Origin: a virus
IMG/VR virus record: IMGVR_UViG_3300025770_000063
Location: 1-32,072 of that record
Length of the DNA: 32,072 nucleotides
Strand: one strand, 5' to 3'
The notes beneath the pieces are model-generated. The model saw nothing but the letters and a program-made list of their open reading frames with translations, ran no database searches and was not told the origin of the DNA. This document shows positions 1 through 4,946 of this stretch, piece by piece (within the stretch, counting starts at the first letter, position 1; the number at the start of each line of letters is the position of its first letter). Made by a program: the position numbers and the translations under genes.

Positions 1-259
1 GCCACACAGCATTGATGATGCACCCACGAATGACCGCGTGAACATTCTTGCGGCCTTCATCCCGCACACGCTGGTTGCCCTTTGGCCCGACAGCAAACTT
101 CACGGGGTACTTGGTATTGCCATCCATCACAACGCATAGGGCAGTACCTTCGACAAGGCCATTCTTGCGCACTGAGTAAACTACTTCGTCGCGATAGCGT
201 AGATTGCGATAAACTTCGCGCCCGAACGTTTTGACTGCATCTTTTAATGTAAAAGGCAT
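1..259 (-). CDS. hypothetical protein, 3' end beyond window
   Basis: Reading leftward from an ATG at 259, the frame stays open to the window edge (86 codons), so the C-terminus is missing. The product starts MPFTLKDAVKTFGREVY and continues with short polar stretches and a basic patch (VGPKGNQRVRDEGRKN). I do not recognise a family. It lies 6 bp downstream of the stop of the 266-445 gene and so is probably cotranscribed with it from the module A promoter at 470-506. Codon use and the uninterrupted frame make it a likely real gene. No function can be given. Confidence 0.7.
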   Translation of the reverse strand, partial: MPFTLKDAVKTFGREVYRNLRYRDEVVYSVRKNGLVEGTALCVVMDGNTKYPVKFAVGPKGNQRVRDEGRKNVHAVIRGCIINAVW

Positions 260-265
260 AATGTT

Positions 266-445
266 TTAGCTCACTTTCGAACGGTCAACGTAAACGTCGA
301 TTTCGTTTTCTGTCAATTCTAATTCTTCACCGTCTTGATCAATCACAACCACGGTGTCAAATTCTGTCACTTCGTCAACTATCATCAACTCCATACCCAC
401 GCGAACTTCGTCGCCCACTTTTACTTCTTGGTTTGCTATTTTCAT
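266..445 (-). CDS. small acidic hypothetical protein, 59 aa
   Basis: A 59-residue acidic protein (starts MKIANQEVKVGDEVRVGMEL, ends DVYVDRSKVS). The pattern KVGDEVRVG..L followed by short hydrophobic strands (MIVDEV, TVVVID) suggests a small beta-barrel of the SH3/KOW kind, but this is inference from pattern only. It is the first gene behind the module A promoter whose -10 (TATACT on the minus strand) is at 475-470, giving a leader of about 18 nt. The leader is purine-rich (TTAAGAATTATG) without a strong Shine-Dalgarno. Confidence 0.75.
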   Translation of the reverse strand: MKIANQEVKVGDEVRVGMELMIVDEVTEFDTVVVIDQDGEELELTENEIDVYVDRSKVS

Positions 446-469
446 AATTCTTAATCTTTAACTGCGTCT

Positions 470-506
470 AGTATATCATACGAGGTGGGACATTTGCAGT
501 CCTACC
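470..506 (-). promoter_or_regulatory. module A promoter, copy A1
   Basis: On the minus strand an imperfect palindrome (GGTAGGAC-N7-GTCCCACC, 506-484) is followed after 8 bp by the -10 TATACT (475-470), preceded by TGA as an extended -10. It fires toward the 266-445 gene. The stop TAG of the HAD gene lies inside the left arm of the box. No TTGACA-like -35 is present; the palindrome occupies that position, as expected for an operator or an activator-dependent promoter. The loop here is TGCAAAT, against GGCAGAT in the other leftward copies. Confidence 0.7.
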
Positions 507-954
507 TATTAAATTCTTTTTGGTCTTCACTCACTAGCTCACCCAGTTCGCCAAGCCCTTCAAGGTTGCGCGGGTCATTGTCTACCAGCTTGCGGGTCAA
601 CTCACGCACGAGGGCTTGCTTCTTTGCCACTACGCTCTTGCTGCTGACCTTAGCCCAATCGGCGGGTTGGTTGATGTCTACGCCTACGGTGAACACGTTG
701 CGGACATTGAAACCGAGCATCGACAGGGCGAGGCGAATGAACGGCGCGCTTAAGTCTCCGCGAGCGGTTAAGATGTCAAACGCTTTGCCGCTATCGCGAA
801 CCAGCACGCCCAATGGGGTGAGATCCTCTTCCTCTAGGTTAAGGATCGCGCTAGGGTTGGTGAAATCAAACAAACGCTTGGAGCCGCGCACCTCTTTGAT
901 GAGGGTTCCGTCTAAGTCGAATAAGGGTTTTAAAATGTCGTTCTTAACTTTCAT
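502..954 (-). CDS. HAD-superfamily phosphatase-like protein
   Basis: A 150-residue protein with the HAD signature in order: motif I FDLDGTLI (nucleophile Asp13, Asp15), motif II Thr63 in ILTARGD, basic residues around 106-112 as candidates for motif III Lys, and motif IV acidic pair in VDNDPRN (Asp115, Asp117). HAD enzymes hydrolyse phosphate esters through a phospho-aspartate. In phages such small members act on nucleotides or polynucleotide 3' ends; the substrate here cannot be told. No cap domain is apparent. The ATG lies only 7 nt after a -10 (TATACT, 967-962), so the mRNA is probably leaderless; motif I begins at residue 12, leaving no room for a later start. The C-terminus KEFNR-stop is shared with the 1414-1611 gene and runs into a module A box. 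Confidence 0.85.
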   Translation of the reverse strand: MKVKNDILKPLFDLDGTLIKEVRGSKRLFDFTNPSAILNLEEEDLTPLGVLVRDSGKAFDILTARGDLSAPFIRLALSMLGFNVRNVFTVGVDINQPADWAKVSSKSVVAKKQALVRELTRKLVDNDPRNLEGLGELGELVSEDQKEFNR

Positions 955-961
955 TACGAAT

Positions 962-990
962 AGTATAACTGAAAAAAACGAAAAAGTCGA
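962..990 (-). promoter_or_regulatory. module B sigma70-like promoter B1
   Basis: Minus-strand -35 TCGACT (990-985), 17 bp spacer, -10 TATACT (967-962). It drives the HAD gene, whose ATG starts 8 nt after the -10. The same -35, spacer length and -10 recur at 1619-1647, and at 2773-2801 with TACAAT. Confidence 0.65.
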
Positions 991-1032
991 GAACCAATTG
1001 TGTCATAAAAAAGAAAGTTTTTGCGTTTTAGG

Positions 1033-1069
1033 CTTGACATTCTGCCGGGCTGCCCGGCTACTTGTCAAG
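1033..1069. repeat. GC-rich inverted repeat of module B, copy B1
   Basis: CTTGACA (1033-1039) and TGTCAAG (1063-1069) flank a perfect odd palindrome GCCGGGC-T-GCCCGGC (1044-1058). It lies 42 bp upstream of the -35 of promoter B1. Neither strand shows the T-run of an intrinsic terminator directly after the stem. It is one of four such elements in the left arm. Confidence 0.8.
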
Positions 1070-1080
1070 GAAAAGTTATT

Positions 1081-1098
1081 CACATCTGCCGTCCTACC
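1081..1098 (-). repeat. truncated module A box (half copy A2)
   Basis: On the minus strand the GGTAGGAC arm plus loop of the module A box is intact (1098-1082), but the second arm is replaced by GAATAACTTTTCC, which belongs to the flank of the adjacent module B repeat. No -10 follows. It looks like a recombination junction between the two module types. Confidence 0.65.
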
Positions 1099-1115
1099 TT
1101 GTGACTTTCTTTTTC

Positions 1116-1184
1116 TTATCGTCTGCGTGGTTGTGGTCGGCTTGCTTTGCTCGTCGGGCTTATCATTATCGTTTTCGTTTTCAT
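1116..1184 (-). CDS. possible 22-aa basic peptide
   Basis: An ATG 5 bp after the stop of the 1190-1357 gene opens a 22-codon frame (starts MKTKTIMISP, ends PQPRRR). The preceding TAAAGAAT gives only a weak, too-close ribosome site. The stretch could instead be plain 3' untranslated sequence, so it is listed with low confidence. Confidence 0.2.
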   Translation of the reverse strand: MKTKTIMISPTSKASRPQPRRR

Positions 1185-1189
1185 ATTCT

Positions 1190-1357
1190 TTACTTCCAGC
1201 AATCACTTTCGTCAATTTCAAAATTCCAAGCGTCTTGGTCGTGGTCTCGGCAGTCATTGCCGAAGCTATCGTTTCGGACACCTGTAAAAGTTTCGTCTTC
1301 GTCGCTGTGCCAACCTCTGAAGGTTAGCTCGTTTGTGTTTTCATTTTTGTTTTTCAT
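1190..1357 (-). CDS. small acidic hypothetical protein, 55 aa
   Basis: A 55-residue, very acidic protein (starts MKNKNENTNELTFRGWHSDE, ends DESDCWK) with two cysteines and several Trp/Phe residues. No family is recognised. Very acidic small early phage proteins can be DNA mimics or inhibitors of host factors, but nothing here proves that. It sits directly behind module A copy A3, with -10 TATACT at 1387-1382 and a purine-rich leader (AGAAGATAAAGATTATG). The start is chosen because leader length matches the other module A genes. Confidence 0.65.
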   Translation of the reverse strand: MKNKNENTNELTFRGWHSDEDETFTGVRNDSFGNDCRDHDQDAWNFEIDESDCWK

Positions 1358-1381
1358 AATCTTTATCTTCTAACTGCGTCT

Positions 1382-1418
1382 AGTATAGCATACGAGGTGG
1401 GACATCTGCCGTCCTACC
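1382..1418 (-). promoter_or_regulatory. module A promoter, copy A3
   Basis: Minus-strand box GGTAGGAC-N7 (GGCAGAT)-GTCCCACC at 1418-1396, 8 bp, then extended -10 TGC-TATACT (-10 at 1387-1382). It drives the 1190-1357 gene. The TAG of the preceding gene (1416-1414) lies inside the box. Confidence 0.7.
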
Positions 1419-1611
1419 TGTTAAATTCTTTGAATCTTTCAAATCGTCCTTCCATCGGCTGAACCCTTGTGGTTCCCCATTTCTTTTTGGCAATCCGCTT
1501 GGCGTGTGCCAAGTCAAATGCCTTGATGTGGGTGGTGGTGGTAGTGCCATCGCTCCACGTGGCAATTCTTACTTCAAAAAGTTCGTCTTTCATTTCGTCT
1601 TTCATTTTCAT
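1414..1611 (-). CDS. small paralogous hypothetical protein, 65 aa
   Basis: A 65-residue protein with a beta-rich N-half (LFEVRIATWSDG) and an amphipathic helix segment IKAFDLAHAKRIA. The 4291-4485 product has the same layout (LFEV ... IKAYDVPHARRIA), so the two are paralogs; the 2293-2568 product is a weaker third member (IIEAPTLEIATARAK). The function is unknown. It is the single gene between promoter B2 and module A copy A3. The ATG lies 7 nt after the -10, suggesting a leaderless mRNA; in-frame ATGs at codons 3 and 7 are alternative starts. The C-terminus KEFNR matches that of the HAD gene. Confidence 0.8.
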   Translation of the reverse strand: MKMKDEMKDELFEVRIATWSDGTTTTTHIKAFDLAHAKRIAKKKWGTTRVQPMEGRFERFKEFNR

Positions 1612-1618
1612 TACGAAT

Positions 1619-1647
1619 AGTATACCTGAAAAAATCGTAAAAGTCGA
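1619..1647 (-). promoter_or_regulatory. module B sigma70-like promoter B2
   Basis: Minus-strand -35 TCGACT (1647-1642), 17 bp spacer, -10 TATACT (1624-1619). The sequence from here to the inverted repeat at 1690 is nearly identical to the B1 copy (shared GTGTCATAAAAAAGAAAG on the plus strand). It drives the 1414-1611 gene. Confidence 0.65.
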
Positions 1648-1689
1648 TCACCAATTGTGTCATAAAAAAGAAAGTTTTTTCACTTTAGC

Positions 1690-1729
1690 CTTGACATTTG
1701 GCCGGGCAGCCCGGCAGCCTGTTGTCAAG
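1690..1729. repeat. GC-rich inverted repeat of module B, copy B2
   Basis: CTTGACA (1690-1696) and TGTCAAG (1723-1729) flank GCCGGGC-A-GCCCGGC (1701-1715). It lies 42 bp upstream of the B2 -35. On the plus strand CTTTATTTTT follows the right arm, so termination of plus-strand antisense transcripts is possible for this copy. Confidence 0.8.
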
Positions 1730-1743
1730 CTTTATTTTTGCAT

Positions 1744-1818
1744 TTAATCGCGCCAGATGTAGTCGTCAACGTTCCAGCCTAGTATTATAATGGCGGCAAT
1801 AAGTATTAAGATAATCAT
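1744..1818 (-). CDS. 24-aa single-pass membrane peptide
   Basis: A start codon overlaps the stop of the upstream gene (TAATG, 1820-1816), implying translational coupling. The 24-residue product is one hydrophobic segment (MIILILIAAIIILGW) followed by a short acidic tail (NVDDYIWRD). This is typical of tiny phage membrane peptides. The function is unknown; inhibition of an inner-membrane host protein or a holin-like role would be guesses. It ends just before the B2 inverted repeat. Confidence 0.6.
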   Translation of the reverse strand: MIILILIAAIIILGWNVDDYIWRD

Positions 1819-2084
1819 TATGCCTCCACCATATCAAATGCGAATGTCTCACCTTCGTCGCTTGAGTAAATCTCAAACAGATTCTTGGTGATAGGGTTCC
1901 ACACTTGCACTGTTTCAAGGCTCGCGCCTTCGTCATCAAATGAATGCCAATTCATAATGTGATACGTTCCCATTGCGATAGGGTGCTTCACCCGCTTGTC
2001 AGTGCTGCGTCTGTGTAACGTCACCTTGCCTTGGCTCAAGTTGTTGGCATCGGTGTCTTCGTAGGTTGCTTCGTACTGTTTCAT
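1818..2084 (-). CDS. small paralogous hypothetical protein, 88 aa
   Basis: An 88-residue acidic protein. Its C-terminal half (HSFDDEGASLETVQVW ... SSDEGETFAFD) matches the 5728-5946 product on the other strand (RTFDDFGVTLESFKVM ... SNDDALTFFED) along FDD-G--LE---V and S-D---TF--D, so they are paralogs. The family and function are unknown. It follows the 2088-2279 gene by 3 bp and is coupled to the downstream 24-aa membrane peptide, all behind module A copy A4. Confidence 0.8.
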   Translation of the reverse strand: MKQYEATYEDTDANNLSQGKVTLHRRSTDKRVKHPIAMGTYHIMNWHSFDDEGASLETVQVWNPITKNLFEIYSSDEGETFAFDMVEA

Positions 2085-2087
2085 AAT

Positions 2088-2279
2088 CTAGTCTCTGTCT
2101 CTGATGTCGTTGCCTTCATCATCATTATAATAACCTTCCACGTTCCAAAGTTTATCATAGTCAACCTTTGGATATGCGACTTTGCCTTGCGGCGTGTCGT
2201 AGTGTGTTTGTTTGTTCACACCTTTGGCGTAAATCTCTTGAGCCAGTAGCTCCATCTTTTTGTTATATGTCATACTCAT
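2088..2279 (-). CDS. small hypothetical protein, 63 aa
   Basis: The frame is open further upstream, but the ATG at 2279 (MSMTYNKKMELLAQEIYAKG) is preferred. It follows a purine-rich AAGAGAT and leaves a short gap after the upstream gene's stop at 2293. The product is 63 residues with an N-terminal helix and an acidic tail (YYNDDEGNDIRDRD). The segment EIYAKG recurs as EIHAKG near the N-terminus of the 5422-5727 product, perhaps distant relationship. No known family. Confidence 0.75.
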   Translation of the reverse strand: MSMTYNKKMELLAQEIYAKGVNKQTHYDTPQGKVAYPKVDYDKLWNVEGYYNDDEGNDIRDRD

Positions 2280-2292
2280 AATTTTAAATCTC

Positions 2293-2568
2293 TTACATTT
2301 CCGAATAAGTGCCATCGTAGCAGCTTGGCTCATAAGCCTCTGGCTGCGCGTCATACCAAAACTCTTCGGAGGTGGGCATCATATCTGAAAAGTTATCCTC
2401 GATTTTTTGAGTGCTCTCCTGCACTTCGGATATGTCAAAAATGTAATGGTTTGCCGACTTGGCTCTTGCGGTGGCAATCTCCAAGGTTGGGGCTTCGATG
2501 ATGTAATTTCCGAGCTGGCCATAACGGCCTTCGGTTTCTACGTTGAAGGTTTTTATTTTGTTTTTCAT
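2293..2568 (-). CDS. small hypothetical protein, 91 aa
   Basis: A 91-residue protein starting MKNKIKTFNVETEGRYG, with a segment IIEAPTLEIATARAK that resembles the helix region of the 1414-1611 and 4291-4485 paralogs, then an acidic, Tyr-rich tail. An in-frame ATG at 2586 lies only 7 nt after the -10. The ATG at 2568 is chosen because the -10 to ATG distance then equals that of the other module A genes. It is the first gene after copy A4. The function is unknown. Confidence 0.75.
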   Translation of the reverse strand: MKNKIKTFNVETEGRYGQLGNYIIEAPTLEIATARAKSANHYIFDISEVQESTQKIEDNFSDMMPTSEEFWYDAQPEAYEPSCYDGTYSEM

Positions 2569-2592
2569 ATCTGTTTCAATTATCATAAGTCT

Positions 2593-2630
2593 ATTATAGC
2601 ATAGAGGGTGGGACATCTGCCGTCCTACCC
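2593..2630 (-). promoter_or_regulatory. module A promoter, copy A4
   Basis: Minus-strand box with arms extended by one pair (GGGTAGGAC-N7-GTCCCACCC, 2630-2606), then extended -10 TGC-TATAAT (-10 at 2598-2593). It drives the group 2293-2568, 2088-2279, 1818-2084 and 1744-1818. Confidence 0.7.
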
Positions 2631-2631
2631 T

Positions 2632-2742
2632 TTAACTTTCGCAAACCTCAACCCACTCATCTTCTTCGTTGGTTGCGGGGTGAACGGTAACCTCGAAAGG
2701 CCCGAATGTGAATGTCTCTTCTCTGTTGTTTTCTTCGTTCAT
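2632..2742 (-). CDS. 36-aa acidic hypothetical protein
   Basis: A 36-residue acidic protein (starts MNEENNREETFTFGPFEVTV, ends VEVCES). It is the single gene between promoter B3 and module A copy A4. Its stop lies 1 bp from the box, as in the other cassettes. A GAGAG-type ribosome site precedes the ATG (GAGAGTGAGAGAAACAAGATT), and almost the same leader precedes the 4549-4713 gene, supporting the start. No known family. Confidence 0.7.
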   Translation of the reverse strand: MNEENNREETFTFGPFEVTVHPATNEEDEWVEVCES

Positions 2743-2772
2743 AATCTTGTTTCTCTCACTCTCAATATAAAG

Positions 2773-2801
2773 ATTGTATCACAGAAAAACAGAAAAGTCG
2801 A
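2773..2801 (-). promoter_or_regulatory. module B sigma70-like promoter B3
   Basis: Minus-strand -35 TCGACT (2801-2796), 17 bp spacer, extended -10 TGA-TACAAT (-10 at 2778-2773). It drives the 36-aa gene with a leader of about 30 nt. Confidence 0.65.
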
Positions 2802-2854
2802 GCACAAACCAGGTAAGTTATTAACATTTATTTTGCTATTGTGAGTATTTAGTT

Positions 2855-2891
2855 CTTGACATTTGGCCGGGCAGCCCGGCGGCCTGTCAAG
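2855..2891. repeat. GC-rich inverted repeat of module B, copy B3
   Basis: CTTGACA (2855-2861) and TGTCAAG (2885-2891) flank GCCGGGC-A-GCCCGGC (2866-2880). It lies 53 bp upstream of the B3 -35 and downstream of the 2920-3525 gene. The spacer toward the promoter shares AAGTTATTAACATTTATTT-like sequence with the B4 copy. Confidence 0.8.
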
Positions 2892-2919
2892 GAAAAGTTA
2901 TTAACAGTCTTCGGGGTTT

Positions 2920-3525
2920 TTACTTGTTGAAAAGATAACTCATAGTGCTGTGAAACCGCGAGGAGATAAGCAATTTAATCCAACAGTCCTTACCGACGCG
3001 CGGATGTGCCTTCCGCAAGGAGCCGTTTTTGGTGACCGTCTGCTTCCATTCGTCCCGTCTATACAATTCAAGGATTACTTTACTAGGAATCTCCCACCAT
3101 TCAAGCAGTCCCTTTTCACGCACTAGCGAGGTGTCGCATATAAGAAACATATCCACTTTAGAGCATTTAAATTCAATCGCCTTGTTTACTTCGGGGCCGT
3201 CCAGCCTCCGAATTGCGTCACTCGAATTCACAAAACATACCGTCGAGGAGGGCAGAGTAAAATCGCGAGTACGGATTTCCCACTTTTCACCATTGCCCGC
3301 AACAGCGTCCCAAGCTGCGTGCGAGCATTCGGCGGCGAGTCCGATATACGTTTGAAAATCTGCCTCAACCTCGAAACCAGTACTTGAATTGCCGCTGTGG
3401 CTCCGTTTATATTTTTTTAAAAGCTTATTGTGTTCAATCATAAAACTGGAATAGCCAATGCCGTGAGTGATTTCCTTACCTCTATAGTAAGCAATTTCTT
3501 TGGTAATGTTTTGCAGTGATTTCAT
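2920..3525 (-). CDS. hypothetical protein, possibly nuclease-like
   Basis: A 201-residue protein with no family I can name firmly. The middle shows acidic residues (FEVEADFQTYIGLAAE) and then a strand ending IEFKCSKVDMFLI. E-F-K followed by Lys could be the E-x-K half of a PD-(D/E)xK nuclease core, but this is pattern-level inference. It has two Trp-rich spots (EWWEIP) and a basic C-terminal third (KNGSLRKAHPRVGKD). It starts 10 bp after the secreted HExxH gene and ends before repeat B3. No Shine-Dalgarno precedes the ATG. Confidence 0.75.
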   Translation of the reverse strand: MKSLQNITKEIAYYRGKEITHGIGYSSFMIEHNKLLKKYKRSHSGNSSTGFEVEADFQTYIGLAAECSHAAWDAVAGNGEKWEIRTRDFTLPSSTVCFVNSSDAIRRLDGPEVNKAIEFKCSKVDMFLICDTSLVREKGLLEWWEIPSKVILELYRRDEWKQTVTKNGSLRKAHPRVGKDCWIKLLISSRFHSTMSYLFNK

Positions 3526-3535
3526 ATTAATTTAC

Positions 3536-4090
3536 TTATTTAAATTGTGAATCCCATTTTGCTTGAGAGTATCCAAGATTTAACCCCATCCCTCTGCGAT
3601 AGCGTATAAGCGTGGGATGAATCCCGCACTTTCTGCCGTAGACTACTGCCGTCCATTGGGCCGCGCCTTCACCTGTGTGGCGAGTGTCGCAATGTTTAAA
3701 CTCGTGCAATAGTGAAACGGTCACCGTTGAGGTTAGCCCGTGGCTTAAATTCCTATCTCCAATGGCTATACTAGCAGCAGAAGGCCAAGCAACTGATCCT
3801 GCGTTATTAACTTTTGGATCACAGTTATGGATGATTGACTTAACGCCCCGCTGGCCAACTGCGTACATATAGGGAGATCCTTTTTCAATGATCTTTAAAT
3901 GCTTAACGATTCTGTTATGGAAAAAGATATCGCCCCGTATCTTCCACCCGTCATAGGTGCGCACTACTGAGCAGGGGTCAATGCCAGTATAAGGCTGGCG
4001 CAGTAAAGCCCTGCGATCCTTCGGCGTAAGCTCAGCAGAGGCGAGGGTGGTGAGCAGTAGCGATGCGATTATTAGGTTGATTGTTTTCAT
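3536..4090 (-). CDS. exported HExxH metallopeptidase-like protein
   Basis: A 184-residue product with a clear N-terminal signal peptide (MKTINLIIASLLLTTLASA, cleavage near residue 19-20) and a zinc-peptidase HExxH motif, HEFKH (His119, Glu120, His123), followed by CDTRHTGEG, where His128 or Glu131 may be a third ligand. Four or more cysteines suit a periplasmic, disulfide-bonded enzyme. The open frame extends upstream to 4189, but the start at 4090 is chosen because the signal peptide begins there, just after the 4095-4262 stop. Export implies action on the host envelope, for example in lysis, superinfection exclusion or protein degradation. Which of these cannot be told. Confidence 0.8.
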   Translation of the reverse strand: MKTINLIIASLLLTTLASAELTPKDRRALLRQPYTGIDPCSVVRTYDGWKIRGDIFFHNRIVKHLKIIEKGSPYMYAVGQRGVKSIIHNCDPKVNNAGSVAWPSAASIAIGDRNLSHGLTSTVTVSLLHEFKHCDTRHTGEGAAQWTAVVYGRKCGIHPTLIRYRRGMGLNLGYSQAKWDSQFK

Positions 4091-4094
4091 AGTC

Positions 4095-4262
4095 TTAGGC
4101 CCATTCTCCTGTGCTGTGGATGTACCAGATAGGGTAAACCTTTTCGTTAGCGTATACGGGGTGGTGCATCTTAAAGTTTTTAAGCGCACCTGCCTTGTCG
4201 AATCCGCAAGTGTTGAACGTGAGTCCGTTGCGCAAGTTGATTGTGTATTTGAGTCCTTTCAT
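4095..4262 (-). CDS. small basic hypothetical protein, 55 aa
   Basis: A 55-residue protein (starts MKGLKYTINLRNGLTFNTCG, ends WYIHSTGEWA), rich in aromatic residues, probably a small beta-sheet fold. A good ribosome site AGAAGGA sits 10 nt upstream of the ATG. It lies between the 4291-4485 gene and the exported HExxH gene (4 bp from the latter's start) in one leftward group. The family is unknown. Confidence 0.75.
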   Translation of the reverse strand: MKGLKYTINLRNGLTFNTCGFDKAGALKNFKMHHPVYANEKVYPIWYIHSTGEWA

Positions 4263-4290
4263 AATCTTTTAATCCTTCTCTGTTGAATTT

Positions 4291-4485
4291 TTATCGTTCC
4301 ATACTTTCTTCGTAGGTTAGCACTCTTGTGCCCTTGCTACCTTCTCCAATGAGCTTGATCTTTACGCCTTTGCAGTAAAGCCTTTCAGCAATACGCCTAG
4401 CGTGTGGGACATCGTATGCCTTGATAAAGCCAAGGGTTGCATCCCCATCAAACGTGAGGACTTCAAATAGTGTTTCTGTTTTCAT
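4291..4485 (-). CDS. small paralogous hypothetical protein, 64 aa
   Basis: A 64-residue protein. LFEVLTFDGDATLGFIKAYD and then PHARRIAERLYCKG align with the 1414-1611 product (9 of 13 identical over IKAxDxxHAxRIA), so they are paralogs in different cassettes. An in-frame ATG at 4503 would lie 7 nt after the -10. The ATG at 4485 is chosen because the spacing then matches other module A genes, and its leader is nearly identical to that of 2293-2568. It is the first gene of the group 4291 to 2920. The function is unknown. Confidence 0.78.
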   Translation of the reverse strand: MKTETLFEVLTFDGDATLGFIKAYDVPHARRIAERLYCKGVKIKLIGEGSKGTRVLTYEESMER

Positions 4486-4509
4486 ATCTGTTTCAATTAT
4501 CATAAGTCT

Positions 4510-4546
4510 ATTATAGCGTAAGAGGTGGGACATCTGCCGTCCTACC
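4510..4546 (-). promoter_or_regulatory. module A promoter, copy A5
   Basis: Minus-strand box GGTAGGAC-N7-GTCCCACC (4546-4524), 8 bp, then -10 TATAAT (4515-4510). The leader to the gene start is almost the same as after copy A4. It drives 4291-4485 and probably the genes down to 2920. Confidence 0.7.
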
Positions 4547-4548
4547 CT

Positions 4549-4713
4549 CTAACTTTCTTCATCCTCTACAGGGTGGAGGAAAGGGCCGAGGTGGGCGTTA
4601 TCCCGTTGCCATTGTCGGGCGAGTTCCCGCACTTGTTGCACGGATTCGTTCCAGCGTTGCACACGGGCCTCGGCCCTGCGTTGCTCTTCTTGTACTTCTT
4701 GTTCAGTTCTCAT
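4549..4713 (-). CDS. small charged helical protein, 54 aa
   Basis: A 54-residue protein (starts MRTEQEVQEEQRRAEARVQR, ends PVEDEES), almost entirely Glu/Gln/Arg-rich and predicted helical, probably a coiled coil. The function is unknown. It is the single gene between promoter B4 and module A copy A5, with its stop TAG 2 bp from the box. A GAGAG ribosome site precedes the ATG (AAAGTGAGAGACGAATG). Confidence 0.72.
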   Translation of the reverse strand: MRTEQEVQEEQRRAEARVQRWNESVQQVRELARQWQRDNAHLGPFLHPVEDEES

Positions 4714-4737
4714 TCGTCTCTCACTTTCAATAGGGAA

Positions 4738-4766
4738 AGTATAGCATAGCAGCGACTGAATTACAA
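4738..4766 (-). promoter_or_regulatory. module B sigma70-like promoter B4
   Basis: Minus-strand -35 TTGTAA (4766-4761), 17 bp spacer, extended -10 TGC-TATACT (-10 at 4743-4738). It drives the 4549-4713 gene and points away from the plus-strand promoter at 4911-4939. Confidence 0.62.
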
Positions 4767-4818
4767 GAAAAATCGCACCAAGTTATCAACATTTATTTGC
4801 GCATTGTGGACATTTTAT

Positions 4819-4857
4819 GCTTGACTTCCTGCCGGGCTGCCCGGCCAAATGTCAAGC
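4819..4857. repeat. GC-rich inverted repeat of module B, copy B4 (divergent centre)
   Basis: GCTTGAC (4819-4825) and GTCAAGC (4851-4857) flank GCCGGGC-T-GCCCGGC (4831-4845). It lies between two divergent promoters, 52 bp from the minus-strand -35 and 53 bp from the plus-strand -35. No gene ends here, so a terminator role for this copy is unlikely. Confidence 0.8.
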
Positions 4858-4910
4858 TTTATTTACCAACAATCGTAAGTTTTTTTGTGAACATTTACCC
4901 AGGATTTATC

Positions 4911-4939
4911 TTTACTTTTGCGGCTATTTATGGTTTAAT
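4911..4939 (+). promoter_or_regulatory. divergent promoter for rightward small genes
   Basis: -35 TTTACT (4911-4916), 17 bp spacer, extended -10 TGG-TTTAAT (-10 at 4934-4939). The ATG of the next gene follows after 7 nt, the same distance as in the leaderless minus-strand genes. Confidence 0.55.
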
Positions 4940-4946
4940 ACTAACA

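Noticed and set aside
1076-1084. TTATTCACA, a perfect DnaA-box match, with similar TTATTAACA and TTATCAACA near the other B repeats
   Set aside because: Only one copy fits the consensus, and all lie in the conserved flank of module B. No cluster, A/T-rich unwinding region or replication gene is nearby, so I do not call an origin.
1003-1281. 92-codon minus-strand frame running through the half A box and B repeat
   Set aside because: Its residues near the end are just translated repeat DNA, and it overlaps the better supported 1190-1357 gene in another frame.
485-1327. 280-codon plus-strand frame opposite the HAD gene
   Set aside because: It is antisense to a gene with clear HAD motifs, is Ser/Leu-rich low complexity, and spans the B repeat.
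1033-2891. GC-rich B repeats as ordinary intrinsic terminators
   Set aside because: The stems lack a following T-run in the direction of the leftward genes, and copy B4 lies between two gene starts. A partial terminator role for copy B2 on the plus strand remains possible.
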